Of a stretch of DNA of 64,000 bases, positions 52,101 to 59,432 are shown one piece after another. The stretch is from Haloechinothrix sp033042135 (GTDB lineage Bacteria; Actinomycetota; Actinomycetes; Mycobacteriales; Pseudonocardiaceae), in assembly GCF_033042135.1 (NCBI RefSeq), contig NZ_WBXM01000001.1, positions 434,001 to 498,000 of the forward strand. The letters are read 5' to 3'. Within the stretch, counting starts at the first letter, position 1. Every line of letters begins with the position of its first letter. The notes beneath the pieces were generated by a model, which did no database searches, was not told where the DNA came from, and saw nothing but the letters and a program-made list of their open reading frames with translations. The position numbers were made by a program, and so were the translations under genes.

Positions 52101-52459
52101 CCGGCTTCGGCCCGCTCGGCTGGTTCCTCCGCCTCACCCAGCAGGTAGGACAACCCGTCCCCAGCCGCGGTGGCGATCTCCTGCCACTGCCCGGCCGGGA
52201 CCGCGCGCCGGAGGTTCCGGACCACCTGCACCCACGGCCAGTAGCCGGGCGCGCTTTCCCGGTCCCATGCGGCGCCGCTGAGCAGGATCACGCCGCGCGC
52301 GCTGGCCTCCTCGGCCATCTCTGTGACCAGTGCGGTCTTGCCGATACCCGGTTCACCCGCGACCAGCACCATGCCGCCGTGACTGGTGCATGTGCGGTCG
52401 ATCTCCGCCCCCAGAACAGTGCGGGGCTGGTCGCGGCCGACGAGCGGGATTGTCGTCAC
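49196..52459 (-). CDS. Large AAA/MalT-type ATPase regulator-like protein
   Basis: 1087 aa from GTG 52459 (TTIPLVGRDQPRTVLG). Seen: Walker A AGEPGIGKTALV, Walker B PVLVVLDDLHWAD, the AfsR/LuxR-type arm LARHTW-like helices and a long helical TPR-like middle (residues about 400-850, for example RARLLDAPRPFAMAALGVHDL). The C-terminal part is FRREGRVWNLRFAGRTAHLPDAKG followed by a charged coiled coil and ARIRDTLRRLDQHHPELAEHL. Known: LuxR-LAL/MalT-like ATPases use such cores; no LuxR helix-turn-helix was found at the end. Function and effector unknown. It is divergent from an MFS exporter with shared palindromes between them. Confidence 0.85.
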   Translation of the reverse strand: MTTIPLVGRDQPRTVLGAEIDRTCTSHGGMVLVAGEPGIGKTALVTEMAEEASARGVILLSGAAWDRESAPGYWPWVQVVRNLRRAVPAGQWQEIATAAGDGLSYLLGEAEEPAERAEAGEHAFRIQDAVTTALVTASQRRPVLVVLDDLHWADTASIRLLEFVARHTWFEKLLLIGTYRDVETDSTAHPLHEAIGALLMKATLITLTGLDAGEVGRLMARTSAAPPPGDVVAQVHRRTGGNPFFVEQAVRLWQAGNSLESITPGIREALRARLSHLPVEVARVLGGAALLGREFDRRVLAAAAGLGMPELDELLEQAVSARLVSSGDGGRLSFVHDLVREALQSGVDGAEKRRWHAAVVHGIEHVAARPGEEQYATLAHHAYLAVPEIPPEVARDHLLAAAEHACGRLAADEVAVHYRRAVELVPDSEPELYAQLALELGTALRCAGELTEARTTFEDVVRRARLLDAPRPFAMAALGVHDLGLPDPDADGHREIELLDEARERLAGAGVPDDDPLAVRTLAAASRVRVHAARRNDHARQLASRAVELARAAGDDEALGFSLLARHDTIWEPGTADERVALADEMAAVGRRCDDVELELHGSLLRLVGLLEKGDPRAPGEHAAFAALAERSRIPRFRFVALSRKGTIATLLGRFDEAKNAIDSAFALGEELQEVDRFRLWLEQRWALALTQGDTDEADRLVGRYRDTGHDFNLLPAVITGAQRGDAEPARHRVDELSNLHEDYPGMFLPIALLAQIQATIVTGESRLREQVRTALTPLRELWVVVAGGGAVYGPYAFWLARLDAAEQRWDDAVAGFDAARQAADALGARPWSVEARRHLAMVLLERDGPGDPATAADLITGVTEEATELGMHTTAEAARKLTAGRAGTDPHGQEIPAAPPPVADDRNEFRREGRVWNLRFAGRTAHLPDAKGLGDLHALLASPGVEVPATELVNPDGGEAMRAERSLGADVVLDERAKAEYRRRLTELGEAIDQAIARHDDARAAALDEEREALLTELRTATGLAGRSRRLGDGTERARKTVTARIRDTLRRLDQHHPELAEHLRATVSTGITCRYQPSREISWSL

Positions 52460-52503
52460 GGCCCGATCGCCTCCCCATGCGTGTCGATGCGCCGCGGCGC
52501 CGG

Positions 52504-52531
52504 ATCTCGCGATGCGAGGCGAGATCTCGCG
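52504..52531. promoter_or_regulatory. Palindromes ATCTCGCG and GCGAGATCTCGC in the divergent ATPase/MFS promoter
   Basis: Half-site atctcgcg at 52504-52511 and the perfect 12-base palindrome gcgagatctcgc at 52519-52530 (with g at 52531 completing atctcgcg). They lie between the ATPase gene (start 52459, minus) and the MFS gene (start 52575, plus). A further partial copy, aatctcg, directly precedes the MFS ATG. They match the half-sites upstream of the VOC gene at 49158-49185. Confidence 0.65.
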
Positions 52532-52574
52532 CCTGGACAGTGATGACCCCACGTTACCGGAGGTTCGAATCTCG

Positions 52575-54116
52575 ATGACGGAGCGTACGAGCGCGGCCCA
52601 CACGTCAGTGGCACACCGCGCGACCTGGCGCGAGTGGACGGGGCTGGCGGTTCTGTCGCTGCCCGTGCTGGTGCTGGCCACGGACCTGACGGTGTTGCTG
52701 CTCGCCATGCCGTCCATCACCGCGGACTTGCAGCCGGGCGCCTCGGCGATGCTGTGGATCCTGCACATCTACGGCTTCACGATCGCAGGATTCCTGATCA
52801 CCATGGGCAGGCTCGGCGACCGGATCGGCAGGCGGCGGCTGTTACTGACCGGAGCAGCGGCGTTCGCCGCGCTCGTGGTGGTCGCGGCGTACTCGGTCCA
52901 TCCCGCGATGCTCATCGCGGCCAGGGCACTGCTCGGTGTCGCGGGCGCCACCCTGATGCCGTCGGCTTTCGCGCTGCTGCGCAGCATGTTCCACGACGCG
53001 GGCCAGCGCCGGTTCGCGATCTCGGTGCAGATGGCGGCGTTCATGGCAGGCGCCGCGCTTGGCCCGTTGCTCGGGGGCGTGCTGCTGGAGTTCTTCTGGT
53101 GGGGCTCGGTGTTCCTGATCAACCTGCCCGCGCTGGCGCTATTGCTGGCGGTGGGGCCGTGGCTGCTGCCGGAATACCGGGACCCCGACGCGCAGCGACT
53201 CGACCTGCCCAGTGTGGGGCTTTCGCTCGGTGCGATGCTCGGTGTCATCTACGCGCTGCAGGAGGCCGTCGAGCACGGTTTCGCCGCGAGGCACCTGCTG
53301 GTGCTGGTGGCGGCGGTAGCGCTGGGGGTGGTGTTCGTGCGCCGCCAGCGACGGCTGGCCGACCCGCTGCTCGACCTGACGTTGTTCGCTCATCGCCGCT
53401 TCAGCGCCTCGCTGGGGGCGGTGCTGCTCTCCGGCTTCTCGCTGGCTGGGGCGTTCTTGTTGCTCACCCAGTACCTGCAGTGGGTGCTGGAGCTGACACC
53501 GTTGCAGGCGGGTCTGTGGACGTTGCCGTACGTGCTGGCCAGCCTCGTCGGTGCGCTGCTGGCGCCGCTGCTCGTCCGGTGGGTCCGCCACGCCTACGCG
53601 ATGGCGCTGGGCATGCTCGCCTGTGTCGTCGGTGCGGCCGCTGCGGCGACGATCGGTGTGGCGGCCGGGCTGCCTGAGGTCGTGGCCTGGTTCGCGCTCG
53701 CGGGCCTAGGGCAGGGCGTCGCGATGACACTGGGCAGTGACTTGATCATCTCAACGGCGCCGGTGGAGCGAGCCGGTTCGGCCGCGGCGATGCAGGAGGT
53801 GAGCGGGGAGCTCGGCGCGGCGCTGGGCATGGCGCTGGTCGGCAGCCTCGGCGCGTTGGTGTACCGGGTCACCATGGGCCGGGTGCTCCCGGAGCAGGTG
53901 CCGGACGGGGTCGCCGAGACGGCGGAACGCACCATCGCCGGCGCAGTGGATGCCGCCGAACGGCTGCCCGGTCCAATCGCCGAGCAGGTGCTTGTGGCGG
54001 CGCGAGAGGCGTTCTCCCATGCGCTGACGAGCGCGCTGTGGATCGCAGCCTTCAGCTGCGCTGTGGTCGCTGTGCTGGTTGTCGTCACACTGCGCAGGGT
54101 GGCCGCACCGTCATGA
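52575..54116 (+). CDS. MFS drug-efflux-type transporter, DHA2 (14-helix) family
   Basis: 513 aa from ATG 52575 (MTERTSAAHTS). Seen: about fourteen membrane segments, DLTVLLLAMPSITADL in helix 1 (motif D1), MGRLGDRIGRRRLLL in loop 2-3 (motif A) and RALLGVAGATLMPSAFALL (motif B). Known: DHA2 proteins such as EmrB/QacA export drugs and dyes by proton antiport. The shared palindromes with the divergent ATPase gene suggest it is regulated together with it. Substrate unknown. Confidence 0.92.
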   Translation: MTERTSAAHTSVAHRATWREWTGLAVLSLPVLVLATDLTVLLLAMPSITADLQPGASAMLWILHIYGFTIAGFLITMGRLGDRIGRRRLLLTGAAAFAALVVVAAYSVHPAMLIAARALLGVAGATLMPSAFALLRSMFHDAGQRRFAISVQMAAFMAGAALGPLLGGVLLEFFWWGSVFLINLPALALLLAVGPWLLPEYRDPDAQRLDLPSVGLSLGAMLGVIYALQEAVEHGFAARHLLVLVAAVALGVVFVRRQRRLADPLLDLTLFAHRRFSASLGAVLLSGFSLAGAFLLLTQYLQWVLELTPLQAGLWTLPYVLASLVGALLAPLLVRWVRHAYAMALGMLACVVGAAAAATIGVAAGLPEVVAWFALAGLGQGVAMTLGSDLIISTAPVERAGSAAAMQEVSGELGAALGMALVGSLGALVYRVTMGRVLPEQVPDGVAETAERTIAGAVDAAERLPGPIAEQVLVAAREAFSHALTSALWIAAFSCAVVAVLVVVTLRRVAAPS

Positions 54117-54120
54117 GGGC

Positions 54121-55137
54121 TCAGCGCGCCGGATCGAACACCAGCCGCGCGGTGACCTCACCTTCCTCCAGCTCACGCATGGCCTCGTTGACGTCATCGA
54201 GGGAGCGGGTTTCGTGCTGCACCCGAGTCCTTCCGGCGGCATGCAGCTCGAACACCTCCTTCAGGTCCACCCGCGTGCCCACGATCGAACCGACGATGCT
54301 GATGCCGCTGAGCACGGTCTCGAAGATCGGGATGCGCAGCTCGTTCTCCGCAGGCAGCCCGACGAGTACGAGCGTGCCGCCGCGCCGGAGCGAGTGGTAG
54401 GCCTGCTCGAAGGCCTTCGGGCTACCTGCCAGTCCGATGCAAGCATCGGCGCCGCCGAGCTGCTGGATCTCCTCGGCCGGGTCCTGCTCGCGGGCGTTGA
54501 CCACGTAACTGGCGCCGAGCTCCTTGGCCATTCGCAGCTTGTCGTCCGTCAGGTCCACGGCGACCACCTGTGCCCCGGCGATCCGCGCGTACTGGACCGC
54601 CAGGTGGCCGAGCCCGCCGACGCCGAAGACGGCCACCAGGTCCGACGGCTGCGCGCCGGACATCTTGACCGCCTTGTGGGTGGTCACACCGGCGCAGGTC
54701 AGCGGAGCCGCGTCGAAGGGATCGATGCCCTCCGGCACGACGCCAATGTAGCTGGCGTTGCCCAGCGCGTACTGGGCCCAGCCACCGTCGACTCCGTAGC
54801 CGGTATTGACCTGGCTCTCGCACAGGTTCTCCCGGCCGCTGGTGCAGTACTCGCACTCGCCGCACGCCCAGCCGAGCCAGGGAATGGCGACCCGGTCACC
54901 TTCGCTGACCCGGGTGACGTCCGCCCCGGCTCGTTCCACGGTGCCGATCACCTCATGTCCGGGGATGAACGGTGGGCTGGGCTTCACCGGCCAGTCCCCG
55001 GCGGCCGCGTGCAGGTCGGTGTGGCACAGGCCCGATGCTTCGGTCCGGACCAATACCTGGCCGGAATCGGGCTCGCCTGCCTGCCGATCTTCGAGCGTGA
55101 GCGGCTGGCCGAACTCGGATACGATGGCTGCCTTCAT
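54121..55137 (-). CDS. Zinc-dependent alcohol dehydrogenase (AdhP/propanol-preferring type)
   Basis: 338 aa from ATG 55137 (MKAAIVSEFGQPL), preceded by gggaggtg at good distance; an upstream frame is ignored. Seen: catalytic zinc ligands in SGLCHTDLHAAAGDW and GHEVIGTVERAG, structural-zinc cysteines CGECEYCTSGRENLC, and the NAD site AVFGVGGLGHLAVQYARIAGAQVVAVDL across the Rossmann fold. It oxidises short alcohols or reduces aldehydes with NAD(H). It converges with the MFS gene, ending 4 bases after that gene's stop. Confidence 0.95.
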   Translation of the reverse strand: MKAAIVSEFGQPLTLEDRQAGEPDSGQVLVRTEASGLCHTDLHAAAGDWPVKPSPPFIPGHEVIGTVERAGADVTRVSEGDRVAIPWLGWACGECEYCTSGRENLCESQVNTGYGVDGGWAQYALGNASYIGVVPEGIDPFDAAPLTCAGVTTHKAVKMSGAQPSDLVAVFGVGGLGHLAVQYARIAGAQVVAVDLTDDKLRMAKELGASYVVNAREQDPAEEIQQLGGADACIGLAGSPKAFEQAYHSLRRGGTLVLVGLPAENELRIPIFETVLSGISIVGSIVGTRVDLKEVFELHAAGRTRVQHETRSLDDVNEAMRELEEGEVTARLVFDPAR

Positions 55138-55393
55138 GGACGTGCACCTCCCTGCTCGCACTGCTCGCATCCCTCGACGGCCCGGGCTGCGGCCGCGCTG
55201 ATCGCTGTTCGGACGAACGGATGATGATGTCGCTATATGTGTACCCGCGCAGGGGTGACCCGAAACGACCCACTGTGCGCGGTGCTCGTACGGGTGAGTC
55301 GTGGCAGATCACGGCACAGGTGAGCATCACAGCGGCGATCCAGGAGTAATGTGCCGGGCGAGCGGGTACTTCCGTTCTCGACGGAGGGAGAAC

Positions 55394-55672
55394 ATGGTGG
55401 GCATCCTCGGATGGATCGTGCTCGGCCTGCTGGCCGGGGCGATTGCAAAGGCGATCATGCCGGGTCGCGAGCCGGGCGGGTTCCTGCTGACCATGCTGCT
55501 GGGCATCGTGGGCGCGCTGGTGGGTGGGTTCCTCGGTCGGGCGATTTTCGATACCGACCTTGGCACCTTCTTCGAGCTGCGCACCTGGCTGCTCGCGGTC
55601 GGTGGCGCCCTCGTCGTGCTGCTGGTGTACCGGCTGGTGACCGGACGGGGAGCGCGCCGAGAACGGGCATGA
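55394..55672 (+). CDS. GlsB/YeaQ/YmgE family small membrane protein
   Basis: 92 aa from ATG 55394, behind ggaggg. Seen: three hydrophobic segments, starting ILGWIVLGLLAGAIAKAIMPG and GFLLTMLLGIVGALVGGFLGRAIF, the classic GlsB (transglycosylase-associated) pattern, ending RGARRERA. Known: these proteins are stress-associated; despite the old name no transglycosylase activity is established. The stop overlaps the start of the formate/nitrite-type transporter (ATGA), so they are co-translated. Confidence 0.9.
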   Translation: MVGILGWIVLGLLAGAIAKAIMPGREPGGFLLTMLLGIVGALVGGFLGRAIFDTDLGTFFELRTWLLAVGGALVVLLVYRLVTGRGARRERA

Positions 55673-56541
55673 CAGATCGGGAAGGACCGGGCCAGGACGA
55701 TAACCAGCGGTACCAAGCATCGGAACTGGCTCATACCACCAATCTGGACGATTTCTCGCCGAAACGCGTCGCTGAGCGCGTCGAGCACTTCGGCATCGCC
55801 AAGACGCGGAGCCGATGGTCGCAGTCGTTCACGCTGGGCGCGCTCGCCGGTGGATTCGTCGCGCTGGGCGGGCTGTTCTTCACCTTCGCCACCATCGATG
55901 ACTCGGTGTGGAACTACCTCGCCGGCGGCGTGGTCCTCGCGACCGGGTACATCATCGCGATCCTTGTCGGCGCGGAGGTGTTCACCAGCAACAACCTGCT
56001 CATCATGGCGTGGGTGGCCCGGAAGCTCACCACGCGAAACGTGCTCGGTAACTGGGGAATCGTGCTGTGCGCGAACGCGTTGGGTGCGCTGGTGCTGTCA
56101 GCGCTGTTCCTCATCTCGGGCCTGCCCGAGGCACATCAGGCGGCCGTCGGTGAGCGGGCGGTCGAGCTCGCCGCGGAGAAATCGGCACGGCCGGCGCTGG
56201 AAGCATTCGCGCTCGGCATCCTCGGGAACCTGTTCGTCTGTCTCGCGGTGTGGGTGGCGTTGGCCGGGCGCACCGTGACCGACAAGATCGTCGGCACCGT
56301 CCTGCCGCTGTCGGCCATCGGCGCGATGGACCTGGACCACGTGGTGGCGATCCTTTATTTCATCCCGAGGGGCCTCTTGGTGGAGCTTTTCCTGCCGCAC
56401 CTCGCCGAGGGCGCCGAGACGATCTCGCTGACGGGAGGGGTGGTGAACCTCGGCGCCGTCATCGCCGGCAACATCATCGGCGGCAGCCTCGTCGTCGCCC
56501 TGTCCTACCACCTGATCTACAAACGCCCCGCCGAGGAGTAG
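55669..56541 (+). CDS. Formate/nitrite transporter (FNT) family protein
   Basis: 290 aa from ATG 55669, overlapping the preceding stop. Seen: a hydrophilic N-terminus of about 50 residues, then six membrane segments with LAGGFVALGGLFFTF, ILVGAEVFTSNNLLIMAWVARKLTTRNVLGNW and GILGNLFVCLAVWVAL, corresponding to the two FNT repeats, and a C-terminal VAILYFIPRGLLVELF. Known: FNT pentamers conduct formate, nitrite or hydrosulfide; several actinobacterial relatives are YfdC-like with unknown ions. Coupled with a GlsB-like stress protein. Confidence 0.9.
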   Translation: MTDREGPGQDDNQRYQASELAHTTNLDDFSPKRVAERVEHFGIAKTRSRWSQSFTLGALAGGFVALGGLFFTFATIDDSVWNYLAGGVVLATGYIIAILVGAEVFTSNNLLIMAWVARKLTTRNVLGNWGIVLCANALGALVLSALFLISGLPEAHQAAVGERAVELAAEKSARPALEAFALGILGNLFVCLAVWVALAGRTVTDKIVGTVLPLSAIGAMDLDHVVAILYFIPRGLLVELFLPHLAEGAETISLTGGVVNLGAVIAGNIIGGSLVVALSYHLIYKRPAEE

Positions 56542-56780
56542 AAGGGTAGGTGATGTTCCGCGGCGGGCTATGAGCTTGGCCCGGTGGCGTTCACAAGCTC
56601 GCACGCGAAGTCGGTGCCCTGGGTGGTGTTGAGCGCAGCCTCGGAGGATCCGTGATCGCCCGCGAGGAGACACCGTCGTTGCTGACCCACTGTAGCCGCC
56701 GTATCATGCTAAGTAACCGAGACGGCTCGCGGGAGCGGTTCGCGTCAGATTGAGGAGAACATCGCAGGCGGAGTAGCGGC

Positions 56781-56981
56781 TTACCGGCCGACGCCGCGTA
56801 GGAACGCGGTGAAGGTGATGGTGGAGAAGGTCAGCACCTCGCCGGCCTGACCGCGCTTGGAGTCACGCACGCCAACGCGGTCATGTGCACGCCCCACCTC
56901 GACGCACTCGCCGCCGTTGTTGCTGCTGTAAGAGGACTTCACGAACCTACTCGTCGTCCAGTCGATCTCGGCGGTGGACAT
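56781..56981 (-). CDS. DUF397 domain protein
   Basis: 66 aa from ATG 56981; an ATG three codons earlier (56990) is also in frame. Seen: IDWTTSRFVKSSYSSNNGGECVEVG and VGVRDSKRGQAGEVLTFS, the full DUF397 pattern. Known: DUF397 proteins are nearly always encoded next to an XRE regulator of the DUF5753 class in actinobacteria and are thought to act with it (BldB/WhiJ-like partners). The start overlaps the end of that regulator gene by about 35 bases. No activity is established. Confidence 0.92.
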   Translation of the reverse strand: MSTAEIDWTTSRFVKSSYSSNNGGECVEVGRAHDRVGVRDSKRGQAGEVLTFSTITFTAFLRGVGR

Positions 56982-57885
56982 CGCGCCCATCCCTTCCGGT
57001 AGGTCTCCCAGCCTGCCGGCCAAACTCCTCGGCCAGCTCCACCACCAGGCTACGGGACTCCACCGGTCCGAGAGCTACCGCACGGAGACGCCCGAACAGG
57101 TCATTGAGGCTGCGGACCAGCTCCGGATTCTTGTTCATATCCGGGTACATCGCGTCGTTGTACAACTCGATGTAGCCGATGTCATGAGCGCTGTCCGAGT
57201 CGAACCGGAAGATCGTGAAGTTGGACGTCAGATGCTCGTACGACTGCGAGTCGAACGGGACCACCTGGATCTCTACGTTGTCCAGCCGGGCAACTTCAGC
57301 CAAGTACTCGAGCTGGGCAGCCATCACTGCTGGCCCACCGATCTGTCGGCGCAGGGCGGATTCGCTGAGCACGAAATGGAACTTGGGTGGTTCGTCCCTG
57401 GTGAGCACGGTCCGGCGCGCCTCCCTGATGCGTAGGGTCTCGTCGGCTGCCGCGCCCTCGGCGTCGCGGCCTCGGCTGGTGAACAATCCCTTGATGTAGT
57501 CCGGCGTCTGCAGAACACCTGGCACCAACTCGACGTTGACTTGGAAGATCTCGCTGGCGTCGCGTTCGAAGTCGCGGAACGGGCGGAACCACGTGGGGCC
57601 GCGGAGCACGGTGGCCTGGGCGGCCTTACCGCGCTTGGCGGTGGTGCCGCCCAGCACGTCGCGGCACCATCTGGCCTCCTCGTCGCTCGCCCGGTACAGC
57701 TCCAGCAGCGTGTCCAGCTCCAGGCGGGTCACGGTCACCTTGCCGTTCTCCAGCCTGCTGATCTTGTTGTTCGCCTTGCCCAGCTGTCGCGCCGCGTCCT
57801 CCTGTAGCAGGTTCGCGGCCTCGCGAAGCTGGCGCAGCTCGGTGCCGAGCTGCCTGCGCTGCATGGAGATCGTCTGGGGCGACAT
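56947..57885 (-). CDS. XRE-family HTH regulator with DUF5753 domain
   Basis: 312 aa from ATG 57885 (MSPQTISMQRRQLG), which follows gaaggga; the longer frame is unlikely. Seen: N-terminal helix-turn-helix RQLREAANLLQEDAARQLGKANNKISRLENG (residues about 17-48) and the DUF5753 effector domain from about residue 95 (LVPGVLQTPDYIKGLF, ARLDNVEIQVVPFDS). Known: this class, with its DUF397 partner, regulates development and antibiotic genes in streptomycetes (WhiJ-like). It overlaps the DUF397 gene and is divergent from two small ORFs. Confidence 0.93.
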   Translation of the reverse strand: MSPQTISMQRRQLGTELRQLREAANLLQEDAARQLGKANNKISRLENGKVTVTRLELDTLLELYRASDEEARWCRDVLGGTTAKRGKAAQATVLRGPTWFRPFRDFERDASEIFQVNVELVPGVLQTPDYIKGLFTSRGRDAEGAAADETLRIREARRTVLTRDEPPKFHFVLSESALRRQIGGPAVMAAQLEYLAEVARLDNVEIQVVPFDSQSYEHLTSNFTIFRFDSDSAHDIGYIELYNDAMYPDMNKNPELVRSLNDLFGRLRAVALGPVESRSLVVELAEEFGRQAGRPTGRDGRDVHRRDRLDDE

Positions 57886-58018
57886 CACAATCCCTTCGCC
57901 GGTACCCATCACCCGAGAGGCGGCATAGCCAAGTTGTAAGTACATCTTCTATGCTCGCTACCGTGCACACAAGCGTGAAACAACACTTTGTACATCCACA
58001 AACTAGCTGGGGTTGGAG

Positions 58019-58315
58019 ATGCTGGATGCGCTGTACCTCGCCCTCGCCGTACTGGCGTGTGTCGCGCTCGGTCTGCTCGTCGTTTCCTGGGTGTTCTGGG
58101 GTCTGTCGCAGCTCGCCGAGGAGCGCCGCGCTCGCCGCATCAACCGGATGATCCTGGTCCGGATGGGTGCGGTCCTATCGGCCAGCGGTGGTGGTCGCCC
58201 CGACCGAACCGCCGCCGCTGGTCATTCAGTCGGCCCGCGCGCCCCGTACCCTCCCAGCCGCGAGGGCGCGCGGGCCGGCCACCGGTGGGAAGGTCGCCCA
58301 TGGCTCGCGTGCTGA
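58019..58315 (+). CDS. Small membrane protein of unknown function
   Basis: 98 aa from ATG 58019, next to ggttggag; a TTG two codons earlier is possible. Seen: one N-terminal hydrophobic helix LYLALAVLACVALGLLVVSWVFWG, followed by a charged RRARRINRM stretch and a Pro/Gly/Arg-rich tail. The tail composition resembles translation of a neighbouring frame, so the true end is uncertain. It is divergent from the XRE gene and overlaps the next small ORF by 16 bases. Confidence 0.55.
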   Translation: MLDALYLALAVLACVALGLLVVSWVFWGLSQLAEERRARRINRMILVRMGAVLSASGGGRPDRTAAAGHSVGPRAPYPPSREGARAGHRWEGRPWLAC

Positions 58316-58539
58316 GCAGCTACGAACCGAACTGGGCGCGCAGTCTCTACCAGCCTGATGTACTGCACGTGCTGGAGACCTGCGACGGTGTGCCTCGGGT
58401 GTTGGACCATCGTGGAGAGCGCATCGGAATCGCGCTCTGCATGGCCTGGGTCTCCGGTGACCGGGTGTTCGACTTCGATGATCCATCCTGGCGTCGTTGC
58501 CCGCTGTGTGTGGCGGCGCAGCACTGGTCGGGTCCGTGA
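58300..58539 (+). CDS. Small protein with CxxC motif, unknown function
   Basis: 79 aa from ATG 58300, behind gggaagg, overlapping the preceding ORF. Seen: LSSYEPNWARSLYQPDVLHVLETCDGVPRVL in the first half, a middle segment with ALCMAW and the C-terminal CPLCVAAQHW, so cysteines could bind zinc. No family name is assigned. Similar short genes commonly sit next to XRE/DUF397 pairs in this group of bacteria, so it may be part of that regulatory set (inference). Confidence 0.6.
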   Translation: MARVLSSYEPNWARSLYQPDVLHVLETCDGVPRVLDHRGERIGIALCMAWVSGDRVFDFDDPSWRRCPLCVAAQHWSGP

Positions 58540-58605
58540 TCGTTCGGACGTCGGGATGGTGTTGCCGGACGAGCTCGCATCAGAACCTTCCTCCCGGTGT
58601 GACAT

Positions 58606-58624
58606 ATAGGTTAGCCTTACCTAA
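58606..58624. promoter_or_regulatory. DtxR/IdeR-type iron box
   Basis: The 19-base site ataggttagccttacctaa matches the consensus ttaggttaggctaacctaa at 16 of 19 positions. It lies 25 bases before the GTG start at 58650, over the expected promoter. Known: iron-loaded DtxR/IdeR represses genes at such boxes. Inferred: the downstream DUF2470 gene is induced by iron shortage. Confidence 0.82.
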
Positions 58625-58649
58625 GTCGTCGATAGGGAGGTGGTGCGCT

Positions 58650-59432
58650 GTGAAGCGACGTCCCCGGGTTCCGGACGCCGAGGTGCGAGCCAAATCCATC
58701 GCTGTTCGCCGTGGCCATGCCACCCTGGTGCCGCCGGTCGCTGGTGATGGCAGCGAACCGGCACCGGTTCCGGTCGCGGTGCATCACCTGCATTCGGACG
58801 GCACGCTCAGCGTGGTCCTCGACGAGGACCGGCGGCAGCAGGTGATCAGCGAGTACGCCCGGTGGCGCGGCACCACCATGGTGGAACTGGTGGACCTCGC
58901 GCCCGTCCCGTTGCGGGAGCCAGCACGTGGCCTGCTGTGGATCACGGGTCGGGTACACGGGCTCGAAGCGTCAGAAGCGCACGCGCGAGCCATCCGCATC
59001 GCCGAACGCGACCCCCATCCCGATCTGCTGGACGTCGGTCACGGCGCGGGCGTGCTGTGCGTGCATCTGGCCTCCGTGGTCCTCGCCGACGCGGAGGGAA
59101 CGCAACCCGTGCGGCTGCCCGCCTTCCTCACGGCGCGGCCGGACCCGTTCAGCCGCTGGGAATCGGAGTGGCTGGCTCACCTCGAATCCGAGCATCCTGA
59201 TGTGTTGCGCGGCCTGGCGCGGCACGTGCCACCGCGCGTGCCGCGTGGCAGGCTCCGCCCGCTTGGGCTGGACCGGTTCGGCCTGCGGTTGCGTGTGGAA
59301 TCCACGGAAGGCGATCACGACGTGCGCATCGCCTTCAACTATCCGGCCTGCGACCTGCGGGACGTGGAGCGGGAACTGCACCGGCTGCTCACCTGCGGCT
59401 GTGCGGGTAAGCGGGTCGACGACCGTGGTTAG
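58650..59432 (+). CDS. Iron-regulated protein with PNPOx-like and DUF2470 domains (HugZ-like)
   Basis: 260 aa from GTG 58650, behind gatagggagg, with an iron box just upstream. Seen: N-terminal half VAVHHLHSDGTLSVVLDEDRRQQ and GLLWITGRVHGLEASEAHARA of split-barrel type; the C-terminal half LDRFGLRLRVESTEGDHDVRIAFNYPACDLRDVERELHRLL is the DUF2470 domain. Known: HugZ-type proteins with this pair degrade haem or bind it. Inferred: haem or iron-siderophore handling under iron shortage. Its end overlaps the Uma2 gene end by 4 bases. Confidence 0.85.
   Translation: MKRRPRVPDAEVRAKSIAVRRGHATLVPPVAGDGSEPAPVPVAVHHLHSDGTLSVVLDEDRRQQVISEYARWRGTTMVELVDLAPVPLREPARGLLWITGRVHGLEASEAHARAIRIAERDPHPDLLDVGHGAGVLCVHLASVVLADAEGTQPVRLPAFLTARPDPFSRWESEWLAHLESEHPDVLRGLARHVPPRVPRGRLRPLGLDRFGLRLRVESTEGDHDVRIAFNYPACDLRDVERELHRLLTCGCAGKRVDDRG

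Noticed and set aside
50657..52543. Plus-strand open frame of 628 codons within the ATPase gene
   Set aside because: Antisense shadow of the 1087-aa ATPase; Arg/Gln-rich with no motif.
56781..57885. XRE/DUF397 pair considered as a toxin-antitoxin module
   Set aside because: DUF397 and DUF5753-XRE pairs are known regulatory partners; no toxin-like motif is visible.
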